This document shows positions 25,206 to 37,470 of a stretch of 64,000 nucleotides of DNA, piece by piece. Origin of the DNA: Mangifera indica (lineage: Eukaryota; Streptophyta; Magnoliopsida; Sapindales; Anacardiaceae). The DNA lies in NCBI RefSeq assembly GCF_011075055.1, contig NC_058138.1, positions 20,186,928-20,250,927 of the forward strand, in the 5' to 3' direction. Every line of letters starts with the position of its first letter. Positions within the stretch are counted from its first letter, which is position 1. The position numbers were made by a program, and so were the translations under genes. The notes beneath the pieces were generated by a model. The model was given only the letters and a program-made list of their open reading frames with translations, searched no databases and had not been told where the DNA came from.

Positions 25206-26564
25206 TATTATGCAGCTGCTGCAGATGGTTGTGACACATATACAGATATGCACTATAAGGTGACAGATGGAGGTGAACAAAGCAATCTCTCATCTATAAT
25301 AGAACAACATTTTTGGCACAGTATGTAAGATGAGAGTTAATTGATTGTAGAAAAGCTACAAAGGGTGAATTGAGCTAGAAACAGAATAGAATCCACAAAA
25401 CATCAGACTCTTGAGTTGTGAACTTCTACTTTACCCATTATGCTGCTCCAATTTGCCTATCATCCATATTAGTAAAAGAAATAAAAAAGAAATTATTGTT
25501 TCTTTTCAAAAAAAAAAAAAAACTGAAATATGCTGGAGTAATAACACCACAACTGGGACCAGAATCTATAGAAGCTGGAGCCGCAACATAAGGTGACAAA
25601 ATCTAATATTTGGAATATGCATCAAGCTAATAACTAAGAATTGCATACAATGAGAAAAAGAGTGAGTACATTTTGGAATTCCTAAGCATATTCAAAAAGA
25701 ATTCCAAGACTTTTTTTATGGAGATAAGAACCCCCACGAACTTCCCTGTGTGCCTCTGAGAAAAAGGGATTTTCTTCCGAAACTAATATTGATAATGGAA
25801 AAAGAAAGACTACTAATTTAGAATGTGAATGAAACTTGTAACATAAAAGGTGCAACACACAAAACAATCAATTGATAGGTAATCATTCACATAAAAGGGT
25901 GAAACACACAGAACTCATAACATTAAACGGTATCAAAACTGGTATAGTATTATACAGATCTCAACTTAATCAAACTGACCCAGATAACATTTGACCAATT
26001 CATGCTCATACCATGTCTTATGTTAAATAAAGTTGTAGCATCAGTAGAAATCAACACAAACTGCGCCACTATGATTGGTATAATCCAAATATCATGACTG
26101 ACTCTAAAATAATGGAAGACACTATAAAAACTACATGGCAAAATGCCAATCTTGAAGACAACAAAAGTTCCAATCCTACTCAAATCTCTCAAAGTTCATC
26201 CAATTTCACATAGATATCTGATTTTCATAGCCTATTTCCATAATTCTAACGAATCAACTTTAATACTTTTACCAATTGCAATCCTAAAAATCGTTTGAAA
26301 ACAGTTTTTTCTATATATCATTTGAATGTATGGGTTTAGCCACAAGATAAATGAACAGTACTAATTTACCAAGCTCTCAGAAAATGGTCCAAGGTCCAAA
26401 TTCGGTAGATCACTACTATTCACATATGACATTGCAAAATAGGATATAAATTCTTACTTTTTTTACATCCAAGATTTTTTTTTGTTGAATTACAAACCAA
26501 CTCCATTGAAATTTTAATATATCAGTAACTCATGAAATCAGACAACTAACATTTCAGTCTCACC

Positions 26565-28615
26565 TTGTGAATAAGCTTATCTGTTGCACGTATCTCAATT
26601 ACATCGGATCTTTTCTTAACATCAGGTGCATGAATAACTTTCTTTGATTGAAATTTCCCCAGTACTTTTCGTTTGCCGTCAGATGGTGCCTGATTATTAT
26701 GATTAACTATCTTCATAGACTGCTCAGGATTCCCAGAGGAGATCACAACTGATTCATGGTTAGGTTGATCATCCCTGAATTGCACCTGGAAATAGTGAAG
26801 ATATTGACACCATGCATGCAAATATCATATCTAAGGAGGCAAAATTCAAAATTATTACACTCATCTGATAAACAGAAAGAACAATGAAGGAAATAAATAA
26901 ATATCTAAAAGTTTACATAGAATCTTATGTAACAACTCAATAATTCTGTGGAATGAACAATTATCTAACAAGGATCATTCGAACGATCAGATTTTCGTAA
27001 GAAGAAAAAAATAATAATCATCATTGTGAATCATATCTCTTGACTTGCTATCCGAAACTGGAACTAACAAAGTTATAGTTCTCTCAAAAAATTATAAATA
27101 AATCAACTTTTTGCCAATTATAATGTCACCTTCCACTAAAACTTGTACACTTAGCATTTGAATTTCAAAAGTAAACATAAATTCAATGTAAAAATAGAAT
27201 TTCTCAAATCCTTTGTACCACATAAACCGCCACCTCACACACAGAAAGAACAAATTATTATATTATCATGGTCACAAATCCTAAGTCGAAAGATAAAACA
27301 ATTTTGCACAAAACAAACAGATGACAAACCAATGAAAACCGCTGCATCAGTTGCATTGCCAAAATTACCCTAAGACTGCCAATTGTTGTCACTGGACACA
27401 AAATTCAGATAGATGGGAACTAAACTTAAATCAGAAGATTCAAGGTTATTTTTGGTAGTTCAGTTCTTAACTTTAAGTCTCATCGGGCAAAATAAGATGA
27501 TAAGGAACTACTGTATGGAAAAACTTGGACCACGTTAATTAACTTCACTGGGCTCTGACACATTTCAGAGCAGTTTATTAAATTATAGGCCACACTTAAT
27601 TATGTGAAAAAAAAAAAAGAATTCTGATAACCCTGTCTGAACACTAATGCTTAATACATAACTCCTCTTTCAGTTAAAAATTTTCTCCGAACATTTCCCA
27701 GTTTTGTATCCATTGTGTTTAGCAGTAGGTTCATTATGTTACAGGATTTGGTGGGATCAGATATCCTTTGGACAATTAATATTTGACACATTATTTTTAA
27801 AGTGTAATACAGTGAAGCAGAGAACAAATGAAAAATAATTAACCATTTCAGCTTGTACTGCTTCTACTTACCAGCAATGGAGAAGGAAGAGTTACAGAAG
27901 AAGGTTGAATGTGTGACACATATTTCCAGGATTGTGTTCCTGGAGAAGGTAGACTATATGGAACATATTTCTGAGATTTTGAGACTGAAGAATGAGAATT
28001 TTTCACTCTTTTTGGGACTGTATTGCCAACTGAATCAGGAGCAAAGCCTGGAAGAAAGCTGGAAGCATCCACTTTTCCATAAAGTGGTTCTTGGGCATGG
28101 TGAGCACCTTCCCGCCATTCCCTACATCAAATGTGCCATCAACAAAGCGTAAGAATATCAACCACAAACTGAGTTAACATAATAATCAAAACAAAGAAAA
28201 ACAAACTACAGCATAGCAAAATGAATACTAAAAGGATTACAAAGACCTTATCATTTTAATTGGCTTGTCAGAGTTGATTTGCATAAGAAGTTCTCCATGT
28301 TCCGTATCGGTAACATTAAGTTCCTTTCTCAATTCAGTAATAAGCCCCTCCTTACCCTGTGCAGTGACAAGGGTTTTTTGGGTGATTATGGCAGACCAGT
28401 GAAGATAAATTCGAAGTATAACATGCATGATCAAGGCAATTCATACAACTTGATGACGCACAGTAGGAAAACATAATGTTCAAAAACAAAATAGCATACC
28501 CATGAAAGGAGATCAGATTGGGCAATGAAAGCCCTCAAAACATAACAGTATGCCTCTTTCTCCATACAGTGAATTTGAAACTTTATGTCTTCATCCATTC
28601 GACCAAGTTCTGCCA
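26565..28615 (-). pseudogene. EML: EMSY-LIKE gene fragment, copy B (exons 2-5 only)
   Basis: Counterparts of EML exons 2, 3, 4 and 5 are present at about 28500-28615, 28247-28356, 27872-28121 and 26564-26785. They are in frame with splice sites kept, including an ENT domain with a few substitutions (LLLQ to LLMQ, DKSIK to DKPIK). Exon 1 with its promoter is deleted, and exons 6-8 were never included because the duplication starts in intron 5. A full protein is therefore impossible. The fragment lacks stop codons inside exons, so the loss is recent or the piece is transcribed. Any expression would give an ENT-only product. Confidence 0.9.
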
Positions 28616-28760
28616 TTGAAAAATTTCGCTAGCGTGAGCATAGAAAAGATGATTTATTTTTTCTGGCCAATATATCTTCACACGAGTTCTGATGTAAGCA
28701 TTAATCTAATCACTAAATATTGCAGGAAACTCATATCTGCCCGCTATGGCAAGGGAAAAA

Positions 28761-28766
28761 TATAAT
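28761..28766. other. Deletion junction in unit B
   Basis: Unit A 14685 is joined here to unit A 16012-16015, removing about 1329 bp (EML exon 1 and part of intron 1). Both sides share the three bases TAA, so the junction carries a 3-bp microhomology, as in end-joining repair. Confidence 0.75.
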
Positions 28767-29800
28767 GGCGGGAACTGAAACTCTACCATCCACCGACATT
28801 CCAGCTCACATTTCGCGTTTTGGCCTTTTTCTGATGGCCCTTTATTATTTTAAATATTTAAGGGCATTTTCCCAATCCTACCCAAAGTTTTTAGTAAAAT
28901 TTAAATTTCCAATAGTTTCAAAAACTATCATAAGTCAACCAATTAAGTGGTTTTTTTTTTTTTGGGAAATTCCAATTGTTGCACAACAATAAAATGGAAT
29001 GGTCAGAAGCTATATTTTTACCCCTTTAGTTATGATTCTACTTTTTTCATCTAATGATGAATGAATTTCCATGTATTTTATAAGATAAAATATACTTTCG
29101 GAATTATGTTTTTCAAATCGAACTGTATCTAATTGTTTTGTGTGTTTATTTATATCAGTTATAAAAATTCAAAAATCATATAAAATTGGTAAAATTGCAG
29201 AGAAAGATAATCATTAAAATCGATATTAATGTATCATATTATTAACAATTCAAAAGTCAGCATTTGATATATTATTTAAGGACTCCAAATACGATAATGA
29301 AATTATTATGTTATAATTAGACTTGATGGGCCAACACATCTGTCTCAAATGGGCATGATTGAGTTTGGGCATAACTCGCAAATACGATGGATCATGTTAT
29401 CGTCTAATGGAAAGGCTGTGATTTTGTATAATATTTTTCAAATTTTGTATTGAATAAATAATTTAAATTTATAACTTAGTTTGATTCGAATTTATAATTT
29501 AAATTAGTAGTTTAAATTATTGATTTGATTCAATTTAGATTCATGTCTCTTTATTTTGTATGCCAATTTTTTATATGAAAATAAATAAAATAAAAATAGA
29601 TCAATTTCATAATACATTCTTTATTCAAAAAAAAATTTTGAAATTTTGAAAACTATGTATCAAAAGCCTTTGAATGGTTTTACCCTCTAAAATAAAAAAT
29701 ATTAGAAAAGCTTAAAAGTTGCATAAAACACCCTTCAAGTGGGGCTTGTGTGGTGAGAAATGGTTACATAGGCCCCGCATGGTGAGAATAGGGATGTAAG

Positions 29801-30163
29801 AGGCCAACTGGCTAAGAGAATTAAAAAATACTCTGATAATCTATTTTTAATAACTTACGTTACTTTATTTAACTTACAAATAATAAAAATTTATATGTTA
29901 TTAGTAAGATTAGATTCGAATCGAGTCAAGCTCAAGCTCAAACTTGACTTGACTTACATATAATTGAACTCGAGTTTAAGTTTGAGCTCGTGAAAGTCAA
30001 GCTTTGTTATTAAAACGACGTCGTTTTGTATCAAAATTTTTAAATAGAAAATTTGACAAGTAGCTCAAACTCGAACTCGACCGATCTCATATAGGGCTGA
30101 TCGTTTGAGTCGAGCTCAAACTCGAATTCGAACAGACTCGGTTCGAGTCCAGCCCTAATTATT
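29801..30163. mobile_element. Degraded inverted-repeat element replacing the UREG 5' part
   Basis: This sequence is absent from unit A. It is rich in GAGCTCGAACTCGA-like words in both orientations. It contains AGGGCTGATCG near 30094 and ends CCAGCCCT at 30151-30158, resembling hAT-type MITE ends. It lies where unit A has 17044-19435, so its arrival or a linked deletion removed the first UREG exons. A complementary left end is not clear. Confidence 0.5.
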
Positions 30164-30179
30164 GGTTACTACCTTACAG

Positions 30180-31198
30180 GAAAATTGCTTTGATGCTGGC
30201 TTTATGTAAATTCTTACGGGACAAGTACAGTCTTGCCGCGGTAAGTATCATCTATAATTACGAATTCCCCCCCTCAAACATCTCTCTGACATTTTTATGT
30301 TTTGCATTCGAGCTATTTCAAAGTTTTCAACTTTTGGTCATTTTTATGCAGAACCTGGTCAAGTTAACTCTGTTTACTGTGTCAGAGCGACAAAGAAATA
30401 CTTCGTCTTAGAAAGATTTATAGATGGTATTTTATGTTTCATGCTTTTAACTTGTGCATAATATTTGGTTACTCTCCCTATTACCCACCTTAATATTAAA
30501 TTGTGTTTAAAAAAAAAAAAAAATGATTGAGTGATAAAAGTAGATTTCTTTAAATTTCCCATACTTAAGTTATGCGATGGTATTCCTCAGAGAGATGACT
30601 GTTGTGGAGGGGCATTAGGAACCTTTATGTTGTATGAAGATCTTTATCTGTAATATTTTTGTTTTTCAAATCTCGGGGCAGTTAATCTGTTTTTGGTGGA
30701 GGATTGTTAGTGATGTGCCTTTGCCCATTTTGAGCTCATAATAAATCGTCATCTGTTTACTTCATTTTCCCTGCACTTGATAGGTGGATAAACTGATGAA
30801 TACTTTACGATTTTGTATTCTCAATTTAAACTTCATCAGTGTCATTAAGAACAACCATTTCTTTTGGGTGTTTGGCTACAATCTCCTAAAATGTTAACTT
30901 GAAAATGGGTTAATTATTTTGTTTGCCTTGTTAATTTTGTTGTTAAATGATTATTTCTGTTGAGTGATGGATTAAGAAGAATGTTACTACTTCAGGTGAC
31001 AAATGATATATTCACAAAAGAGGATGGTGAGTTCCTGATGAAGAATGGTGCCCTGCCAGAGGAAAGGATGCATGCTGTGGAAACACGGGAGGCTGTCCAC
31101 GTGCTGCAATTCGTGAAGACATCAGCATAAATCTTGGCCATCTGGAGGAACTTACTAACTTGTCAAAGAAGACATTCTTCTTTGTGAATCTGGGGGAG
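30180..31198 (+). pseudogene. UREG: Urease accessory protein G relic, copy B (two exons left)
   Basis: Only counterparts of the third and fourth UREG exons remain: 30180-30240 (ALCKFLRDKYSLAA, here with an intact GTAAGT donor) and 30996-31198. It shares with copy A the P-loop Thr-to-Ile change and the 2-bp insertion in the ETGGCPHAA region (about 31081-31090). It adds a 1-bp deletion near 31162 (TTGTCAAAG against TTGTTCAAAG). It keeps the ancestral-looking ISINLG coding (AGCATAAATCTT) that copy A has changed. No start and no C-terminal half are present. Confidence 0.88.
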
Positions 31199-31609
31199 GT
31201 AATCTATTAATGAACACATTTCCTCGATATGCATTTTCTACTGAAGTGATCTTGTTGAGCTCTATTAAACTGATGCTAATTGAGTGATGGAGTTGGCTTA
31301 TCCTGATTTACCAATTTTACTGGTGGTCACAACAGAATTAAATTGATTACATTTTTAATAAGTTTGCTATAGTAACAATTGTATTGGGAAAATATAAACA
31401 GTATGGAAAGCCTGTTGTTATCCAATTCAGGCAATATATTCTAATAAAAATTTCATGAAGAAAGATAAGGCCCATGCTTGAAATTGTCGTTTATGTTGTG
31501 GTGTCTGGAAGTTGAAGTAAATGAATTTTTGCTTTTGTTTATCGGTGATGAACATCCTTAATTATAGCTTAAAATAATAGTAAAACGCTATTCTATAAAA
31601 ACAAAAAAA

Positions 31610-34018
31610 TTAATTGCCATTTGATTCCTCCAAAGGTCTTTTGAACCGATCGAGTCGTTTTGATGCTTTATCCACCTGTAAAAGTGAATATGTTTAATGG
31701 AGAGTCAAAAGCTTAGATTAAAGGGGGCTATTCTTAAGGAGAGAACAATCAAGATTTCTAGTATATGTATATGTGATTTTTGAAATATAGCATTTCAAAT
31801 TACCTGCTCATTCCAATCAGTTTTCCAGGTAATGTAGCCAAGAACAAGTGTTTGAATCACAACACCCAGAATCATCCCAATCCAAATACCCTGACATGAA
31901 AAAATTTCTTCAGCATATTCTGACCATTCAAGTAAACAACTTTTGAGAATCAATTAAAAAAACCCTAATCTTGGGAAGAAGACAGTTGGGTAGGAAATTG
32001 GTTTAAACAACAAAATTTTACCTCTACTTTTAGGTCAGCTATATATCCAAGAAGAGCTCCAACAGGTACTCCAATCAAATAATAACTACAAATGTTAATG
32101 TATGCAACCATACCTTGGCGGCCAGAACCTATAGCAGCCCCTGCATTAGAAACAGATAAAGATTCCTGAATGCTTGAAGCTTAAAAAAATTATATAATTT
32201 GACAAAAATGATCAAAATTTGTAAACATGCCTGTGAGTATTGTCTGACTACTGTTTAAAAAAACCGATATAGCAAGCAGGACAGAAAGACTTGAAACAGT
32301 GGCTGCTACTTGTTCATCACTTGTAAATATGTAGCCAATTCTATTGCCAAACACTAGACAAATTATCGAAAACAACACTCCCATCAAAACTGTGGTGGTT
32401 AAGTTGACTTTGATGGAAAATATTGCAGCCTTGGCATCTCCTTTCCCCAATTCATTTGAGACACGGACACTGTAAAATATCATCATAAGATTGTATGTTA
32501 ACTGAGTACGTATAAATTTATTGAAAATAACATAAAAAAAATAAGTATATATTTTTGGACTCTCACCTACAAGCTACGACGAGCCCCAAGCATAACGTTA
32601 ATTCCCAAGCTATTATATTGATGCTACAAATTAATTCAACTTGAATCAGAATAGTTTCATTATGGAAATCCCAAACAGCAAGTAAGAATTTGTGTAATAT
32701 TTCTACTATTGAATACATTGAAATTAACTTACCATATGGAGAAGGCGGAAATCTCAGTTGTGGCATTTTTCAAATATCCTGCTAGCAGGACTAAAACAGC
32801 ATTGTACCATAATTCTAAGCTATTCAACATAAACAAGCAAATTAATGTATATTTAAGTATTTAAATAATTGATATTTAATTTGGATGAAAGAATTTTACC
32901 ATATCATCACTCCTGAGGATAAAGAGAGTTTTACTGCAGGAAAAAAATCAGCTAAAGCGGCTAGTGTAAGTCCTTTCCATGTATTAGGGCACCAACCGCA
33001 GAAGATATATAAGAACAGTGCAATTGTGACCAACCAACTTGCTACAATCATGGCAACCATTGCACCAGGAATCCCCAAGTTCAATTTGGTGACGAAGATC
33101 CATGAAAGAAGAACATGAAGTGCAAATGAGGCTGCTGATAGCCAGCCAATTATCAGGTTCTTGTGCTGGGATTGTAAAAACTGCTGCATGTTAAACATGA
33201 ATGCGTAAGAGTAGATGATGGGTATGAACCAAGGGGAGATATCTCCTGCTTTACTTGCTATATCTTCTTCCTGACCAAGCAGTTTGAAAATGGGAGTTGT
33301 GAAGATAAACACAGGCAGCAATATTGTAGCAGTAGTGAAGTTGATGATCCATGATCTTTGCAAGTAAATTCCCAGCATGTGGTACTGTTTTGCCCCAAAT
33401 GCTTGCCCACACATTGTCGAATTTGCACTTGACATGCCTACCTAAAACATGATAGTAATGTCAATAATCTTAAAACACATCCCAAATTTCACCTGTCAAG
33501 TATGTGACATTAACAAAGATGGACTCAGATAACAGCAGGGATGGCTAGAGACTCGGAAAGGGCTGAATAACTTATTAGGTTTCAAGACACATTTGGCTCA
33601 ATGAATAAAGCTAGCTAAGGGGGAGAAAATTGACTTGACAGTGGCAAAAACAGATGAACTGACAGGATAAGGTGCTAGTATTCATCTCCCTAAGACTATT
33701 CAATCCAAAGTGTTCAAATTTATGTAAGGTTTGTGTTTTAAAAAACGGCAGATTCTGATATAATATTAGGAAAGAAAACTTTACCAGTATGCCATAAGCA
33801 AACCGCACGGTAATGGTTTGAATGAGTGCATAAGCTGCGAGCTCAAGTTCACCAATGTGTCCCATAAACACCTGTGTCACCACAAACATTCCATATTGAC
33901 CCACCCTGGATAACATTGCAGGAAAAGCCAGGTTCCATATTTTTTTTGATTCCACCCAAACTCTTCCTTTCAAATCTCTGATATCTGTAGTTTCCGACGC
34001 AAGAAGGCTCTCTTCCAT
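31610..34018 (-). CDS. DTX: MATE/DETOXIFICATION efflux transporter, copy B (8 exons, 476 aa)
   Basis: Tandem paralogue of 20829-23389. Exons: 33785-34018, 32900-33441, 32733-32819, 32567-32623, 32231-32469, 32022-32140, 31804-31890, 31610-31675. Every exon has the same length as in copy A, and no stop or frameshift is seen. Same signatures (FMGHIGELELAAYAL, CGQAFGAKQ, VRVSNELGKGDAKAA). Differences are mostly conservative, for example SASIFKLL to TTPIFKLL, KAGHISLWF to KAGDISPWF, and VSKLNLG to VTKLNLG. The donor of the intron after exon 5 reads GC instead of GT (AG|GCATGT at 32230), a known minor donor class, so slightly reduced splicing is possible. Conserved exon lengths argue both copies are functional. 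Confidence 0.93.
32229..32230 (-). promoter_or_regulatory. GC splice donor in MATE copy B
   Basis: Exon 5 ends CTCACAG followed by GCATGT, where copy A has GTATGT at the same place. GC-AG introns are spliced by the normal machinery at about 1% of plant introns. If not used, the frame would run on for about 13 codons and stop in the intron, truncating the protein before its last membrane segments. Confidence 0.8.
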
Positions 34019-34109
34019 CTGATCCCGTTTGTAGAAATTAATATATTAACGATCAAACAGCAGGGTTAAATATGGAATGAATCAAAAGTCAATAAATAGA
34101 GAGCGAGAG

Positions 34110-35890
34110 AATATGCTTACTGGGGCAGGGAGGCATCTGTTCAGTTCAGAAAACAACAAAGAAATAAATGGTGTTTGGTGAGTGATTTGAAGTGATAGGT
34201 ACGGAGCAGACAAAGGCATTAATTCCATAGATTTTGCAGATCAACTACAGCTTGAGTTTCAACTTCACACTGATAAATACTGGATGTCAGTTAAATTTAT
34301 TATGGCTTTTTTATGATGTACCCAGAAAACAGTGGGAAAGCTAGAGAAAAATATATATTATATTTTGCCTGCATATTCAAACGGTTAATCTAGTACTGTT
34401 TGCAAACACAAAAAAAATCATTCATCAACCTCGATACGGTTTTAAGTAACAATGTGATCATTCATCAACCTCAGTATTTAACATAAAAAAGGATCAATTA
34501 TTTGTGACACCAAGGAATTCAACAAAATTCGCTTTGTAGTAGTATCTGTAATGACTCTTGGGTCAGGCTTGCTTTGGATTGCATTCTCAACTGTGAAATT
34601 TGTTATTTTCCTGCAGGAACATTGGATGCATCTGGGACAGAAAGCTATATTTCACCTTGAAGGTGTACTTCCATGTATTTGGATATGTTCTGTTCACAGC
34701 TAGCTATTGAGCGTAGCATATTCAATCATCAGTAACTTATTGATTGAACATCACCAAGCTTGACATTTCCTCACTGATTTTTAGCATTAAATTATTCTTA
34801 ACTATTACACCCTTTAAATGGTTGGAAAAAAAGTAGGACGTTTCCTTTTTAAGAGCTTTGATATACTTATGGCGAATTTTTGCAGCATTTGTAGCGAAGT
34901 TCATGAGCATTTACAAGGGCTTCCTCATCATGACATTTGGGTGAAGACTGGCCAGGCACTGGAGAAGATGTCCTGATCTTGAATGCAAAGCAAATGAATT
35001 TTTTTCAACCCTGTTCTTATGTTCATCCTCCAAGTGCTGGCTGAAGATGTTCTTATATTGCCCTATGAAAAGTTTTTTGCCTTCTGAAGTGTCATTACCC
35101 ACAAATTTGCTTCACTCATTAAACCTTTTTTGGTTCTATTTTAATATAGGACATGTTTAGAAGGTGATGTTAGAAATGTCAAATTATATTCAACACATCT
35201 TTTCTCATGGAGTAGGTAGTGCTAACTTTTTTATTATTTTGAACATGAAAGGACTATTTTCATTTAAATTTTATCTCAATTTTAAGAACACACTCGTAAG
35301 AAAAGAAAATTTTGAACACTCACTTATTTCTAATTTTTTATTAAAATTACCTTTAAATATAAATATAAAACTATTATTTAATAAAAATATTAAAAAATAC
35401 ATAATTTAACCTTATTTTCTTCTCAAATTTTAAAAATTAATATTTCACCCCCACATTTCAACTTTGAAAAATGACTTTTTATTCTCAAATCTCTAGGTTT
35501 TTTCTTCATTCCTCTAGCCCAGATCAGACGACAAAGTATCATCTAAATATTATTCTCTAGAAGATAACATCTTCATCTATCATAAGATTGTTGTTCATTA
35601 GAGGAAGTGACTGGATTTCAAGTTTGATATTCTAGAAGAAAAAATAAATTTTTTAAAACTTAATCTTAGAGAGAAAGTATTACTTTTCAAAACTAAAAGA
35701 GAGAAATAAGATAAAATTTTAATTATTTTAATATTACTAATAAAATAATAATTTTATCTCTTAACCCTAATAAAAAATTTATAAGTGTGTTCTAACAGAT
35801 TAAAATTTAAATAGATATTTAAATTTTTTATCTATTATAGATATATATTTATTATTTCATCAAAACTTAGATGAAAAATAATCCTTTATA
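34110..35890. repeat. Duplicated block without recognisable gene (copy B of B/C pair)
   Basis: 34110-35890 and 38366-40160 match over nearly their whole length, including a foldback element at their right ends. The first about 190 bp also match unit A 23470-23815. A minus-strand frame of 63 codons (34911-35102) has a 65-codon partner at 39159-39356 with in-frame indels, but no family resemblance. A plus-strand frame (VKFVIFLQEH...) is open in one copy and shifted in the other, so it is not under constraint. Confidence 0.8.
35245..35890. mobile_element. Foldback transposon (same family, copy 4a)
   Basis: The left end AAAGGACTATTTTCATTTAA pairs with the right end TTAGATGAAAAATAATCCTTT; the arms extend inward (ATTAATATTTCACCC against matching right-arm sequence). 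The GG of the left terminus has decayed, whereas copy 4b at 39497 keeps GGCCAAAGG. Copies 4a and 4b are one insertion later duplicated with its surroundings. Confidence 0.7.
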
Positions 35891-35899
35891 GCCTAACAA

Positions 35900-37470
35900 A
35901 ATTCCATTTCTTCATTAAAAAATAAGGTGTCGCTATTTAGTCCTATTTTTTAAAAAAGTTTGAAAATTGGAATAAATTTGTGTCTCTTATAAATGGTAGA
36001 TTTTTCCACCATGTGAAAGAGACGCTGGCAAAAGATGATATGAAAGCATTAAAGAGTCTTGGAAATTTGCTTTGAAAAATAGCCATCTCTTTGACTGGAG
36101 GGGCAGCTGTCTACGAATATACACGTGATAAAATCTTCATCCAAGCCTCCGAAGTTCTGCTTTCATTCTTTAGCTTTTTGCTTTTCATTTTGTTCTGTTT
36201 ACATCTACTTCATTTAATTTCTTCTTCTACTTAAAGTTTACTTTAATTATAACATTTTTACTCATAATTTTTTTATCATATTTATAATTTGTTATCAATA
36301 TAATTAGCATAAAAATATTTTAATATTAATTATTTTTTTATTTATATTATTATTTTATTTGTATATTATAAATACAAATATCTTAGTTATAAGATTATCC
36401 TGTTTGTAAAATATAGACTTAAGATATTTTAATTTCTCTTATTCTTTTATTTTTCATATTTATAATTATATCATATTTATAATCCAAAATTTATAAAATT
36501 ATGAATCTAGACCTAAAGTCTTGAGTATCATAAATCTAGACCTAAAATCTTAAATATTATTTGTAACCCAAAGTTTACAAAATTATGAATTTGGACCTGA
36601 ATTCATGAATATCATCTGTAACCTAAAATTTACAAAAAACATAAATCTGGGCTAGAAGTCTTGAATGTCATTAGAATATTTATTTTTATTATAATAATTG
36701 TATCTAATTTATAACCTGAAGTTTGTAAAATTATGAGTATCATCTATAACTTGAATATCAGTTGTAACCTAAAGTTTACATATAGATTTATTTTAATTTT
36801 TATTTATTTTTATTATTATAATTGTTTTATATATATATATATATGAGTGTGAATTCTCAAGCTTCATCAAAATATTTATTTTATATTAACTATCATAAGA
36901 AATTGTAGCAATCTTATTACTTCTAATTGATTTACTTTTCAGAATTTATTATGTTTCCTCTACATAAATGAGATTAACAATTTCATCCTATTATCTATTT
37001 TGTGGGTGGTCAAATTGCATCTCTCTATTAGGTTGAGTTTCTTTTCCTTTCGATGTTCTCTTCCTCTAGTTTAATCTCTTCTTTCATTCCATCAAGAACA
37101 TTAAAACACAGTTTTGTTAGTTTTGAAATATCATAGGTTCATGGTTCTTAATAAAAAATTCATAATAGAATTTGCCCACAATCGGAAAGAATAAGAATGA
37201 AGCAAACTATGAATGAACCAAGTGCCACCTCTCTCCCTGCTCTCTCACCCATGGCCGTCGCTCTTCCTTCATTTCCCATAATTGTCTGCCGTTTCCCCTC
37301 CTTTATTATATTTGTTTGTTTTGTTTACTTGTTTTCTTTTTTCATGTTTTCCCTGACATTTTTTTTTATAAAAACATCATAAATTTAACACATGCAATTC
37401 TCTCTCTCTATATTCTAGTTTTTGAAGAGAATGAGTTCTAATAACACACGCAAATCTTTAAATGTGCTTG
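35900..37470. other. Intergenic with degenerate tandem repeat
   Basis: No gene. 36470-36785 contains four to five diverged copies of a unit of about 70 bp built on GTAACC(C/T)AAAGTTTACAAAATTATGAAT followed by CTGGACCTAAAGTCTTGAATATC-like sequence. An AT run lies at 36826-36844. The small plus-strand frame at 37197-37382 is low-complexity and unsupported. Confidence 0.55.

Larger units (their letters stand above)
25206..34300. repeat. Segmental duplication, unit B
   Basis: Direct copy of unit A (11071-23815) with rearrangements: a 1.33-kb deletion at about 28763, replacement of 2.4 kb by about 360 bp of other repeat at 29801-30163, and loss of most of the intron-1 segment near 33550. Coding exons match closely; introns carry scattered substitutions and small indels. 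Confidence 0.93.

Noticed and set aside
37197..37382. Short plus-strand frame with Pro/Ser/Phe-rich translation
   Set aside because: Low complexity, no homologous copy, and ends in a T-rich tract. No support.
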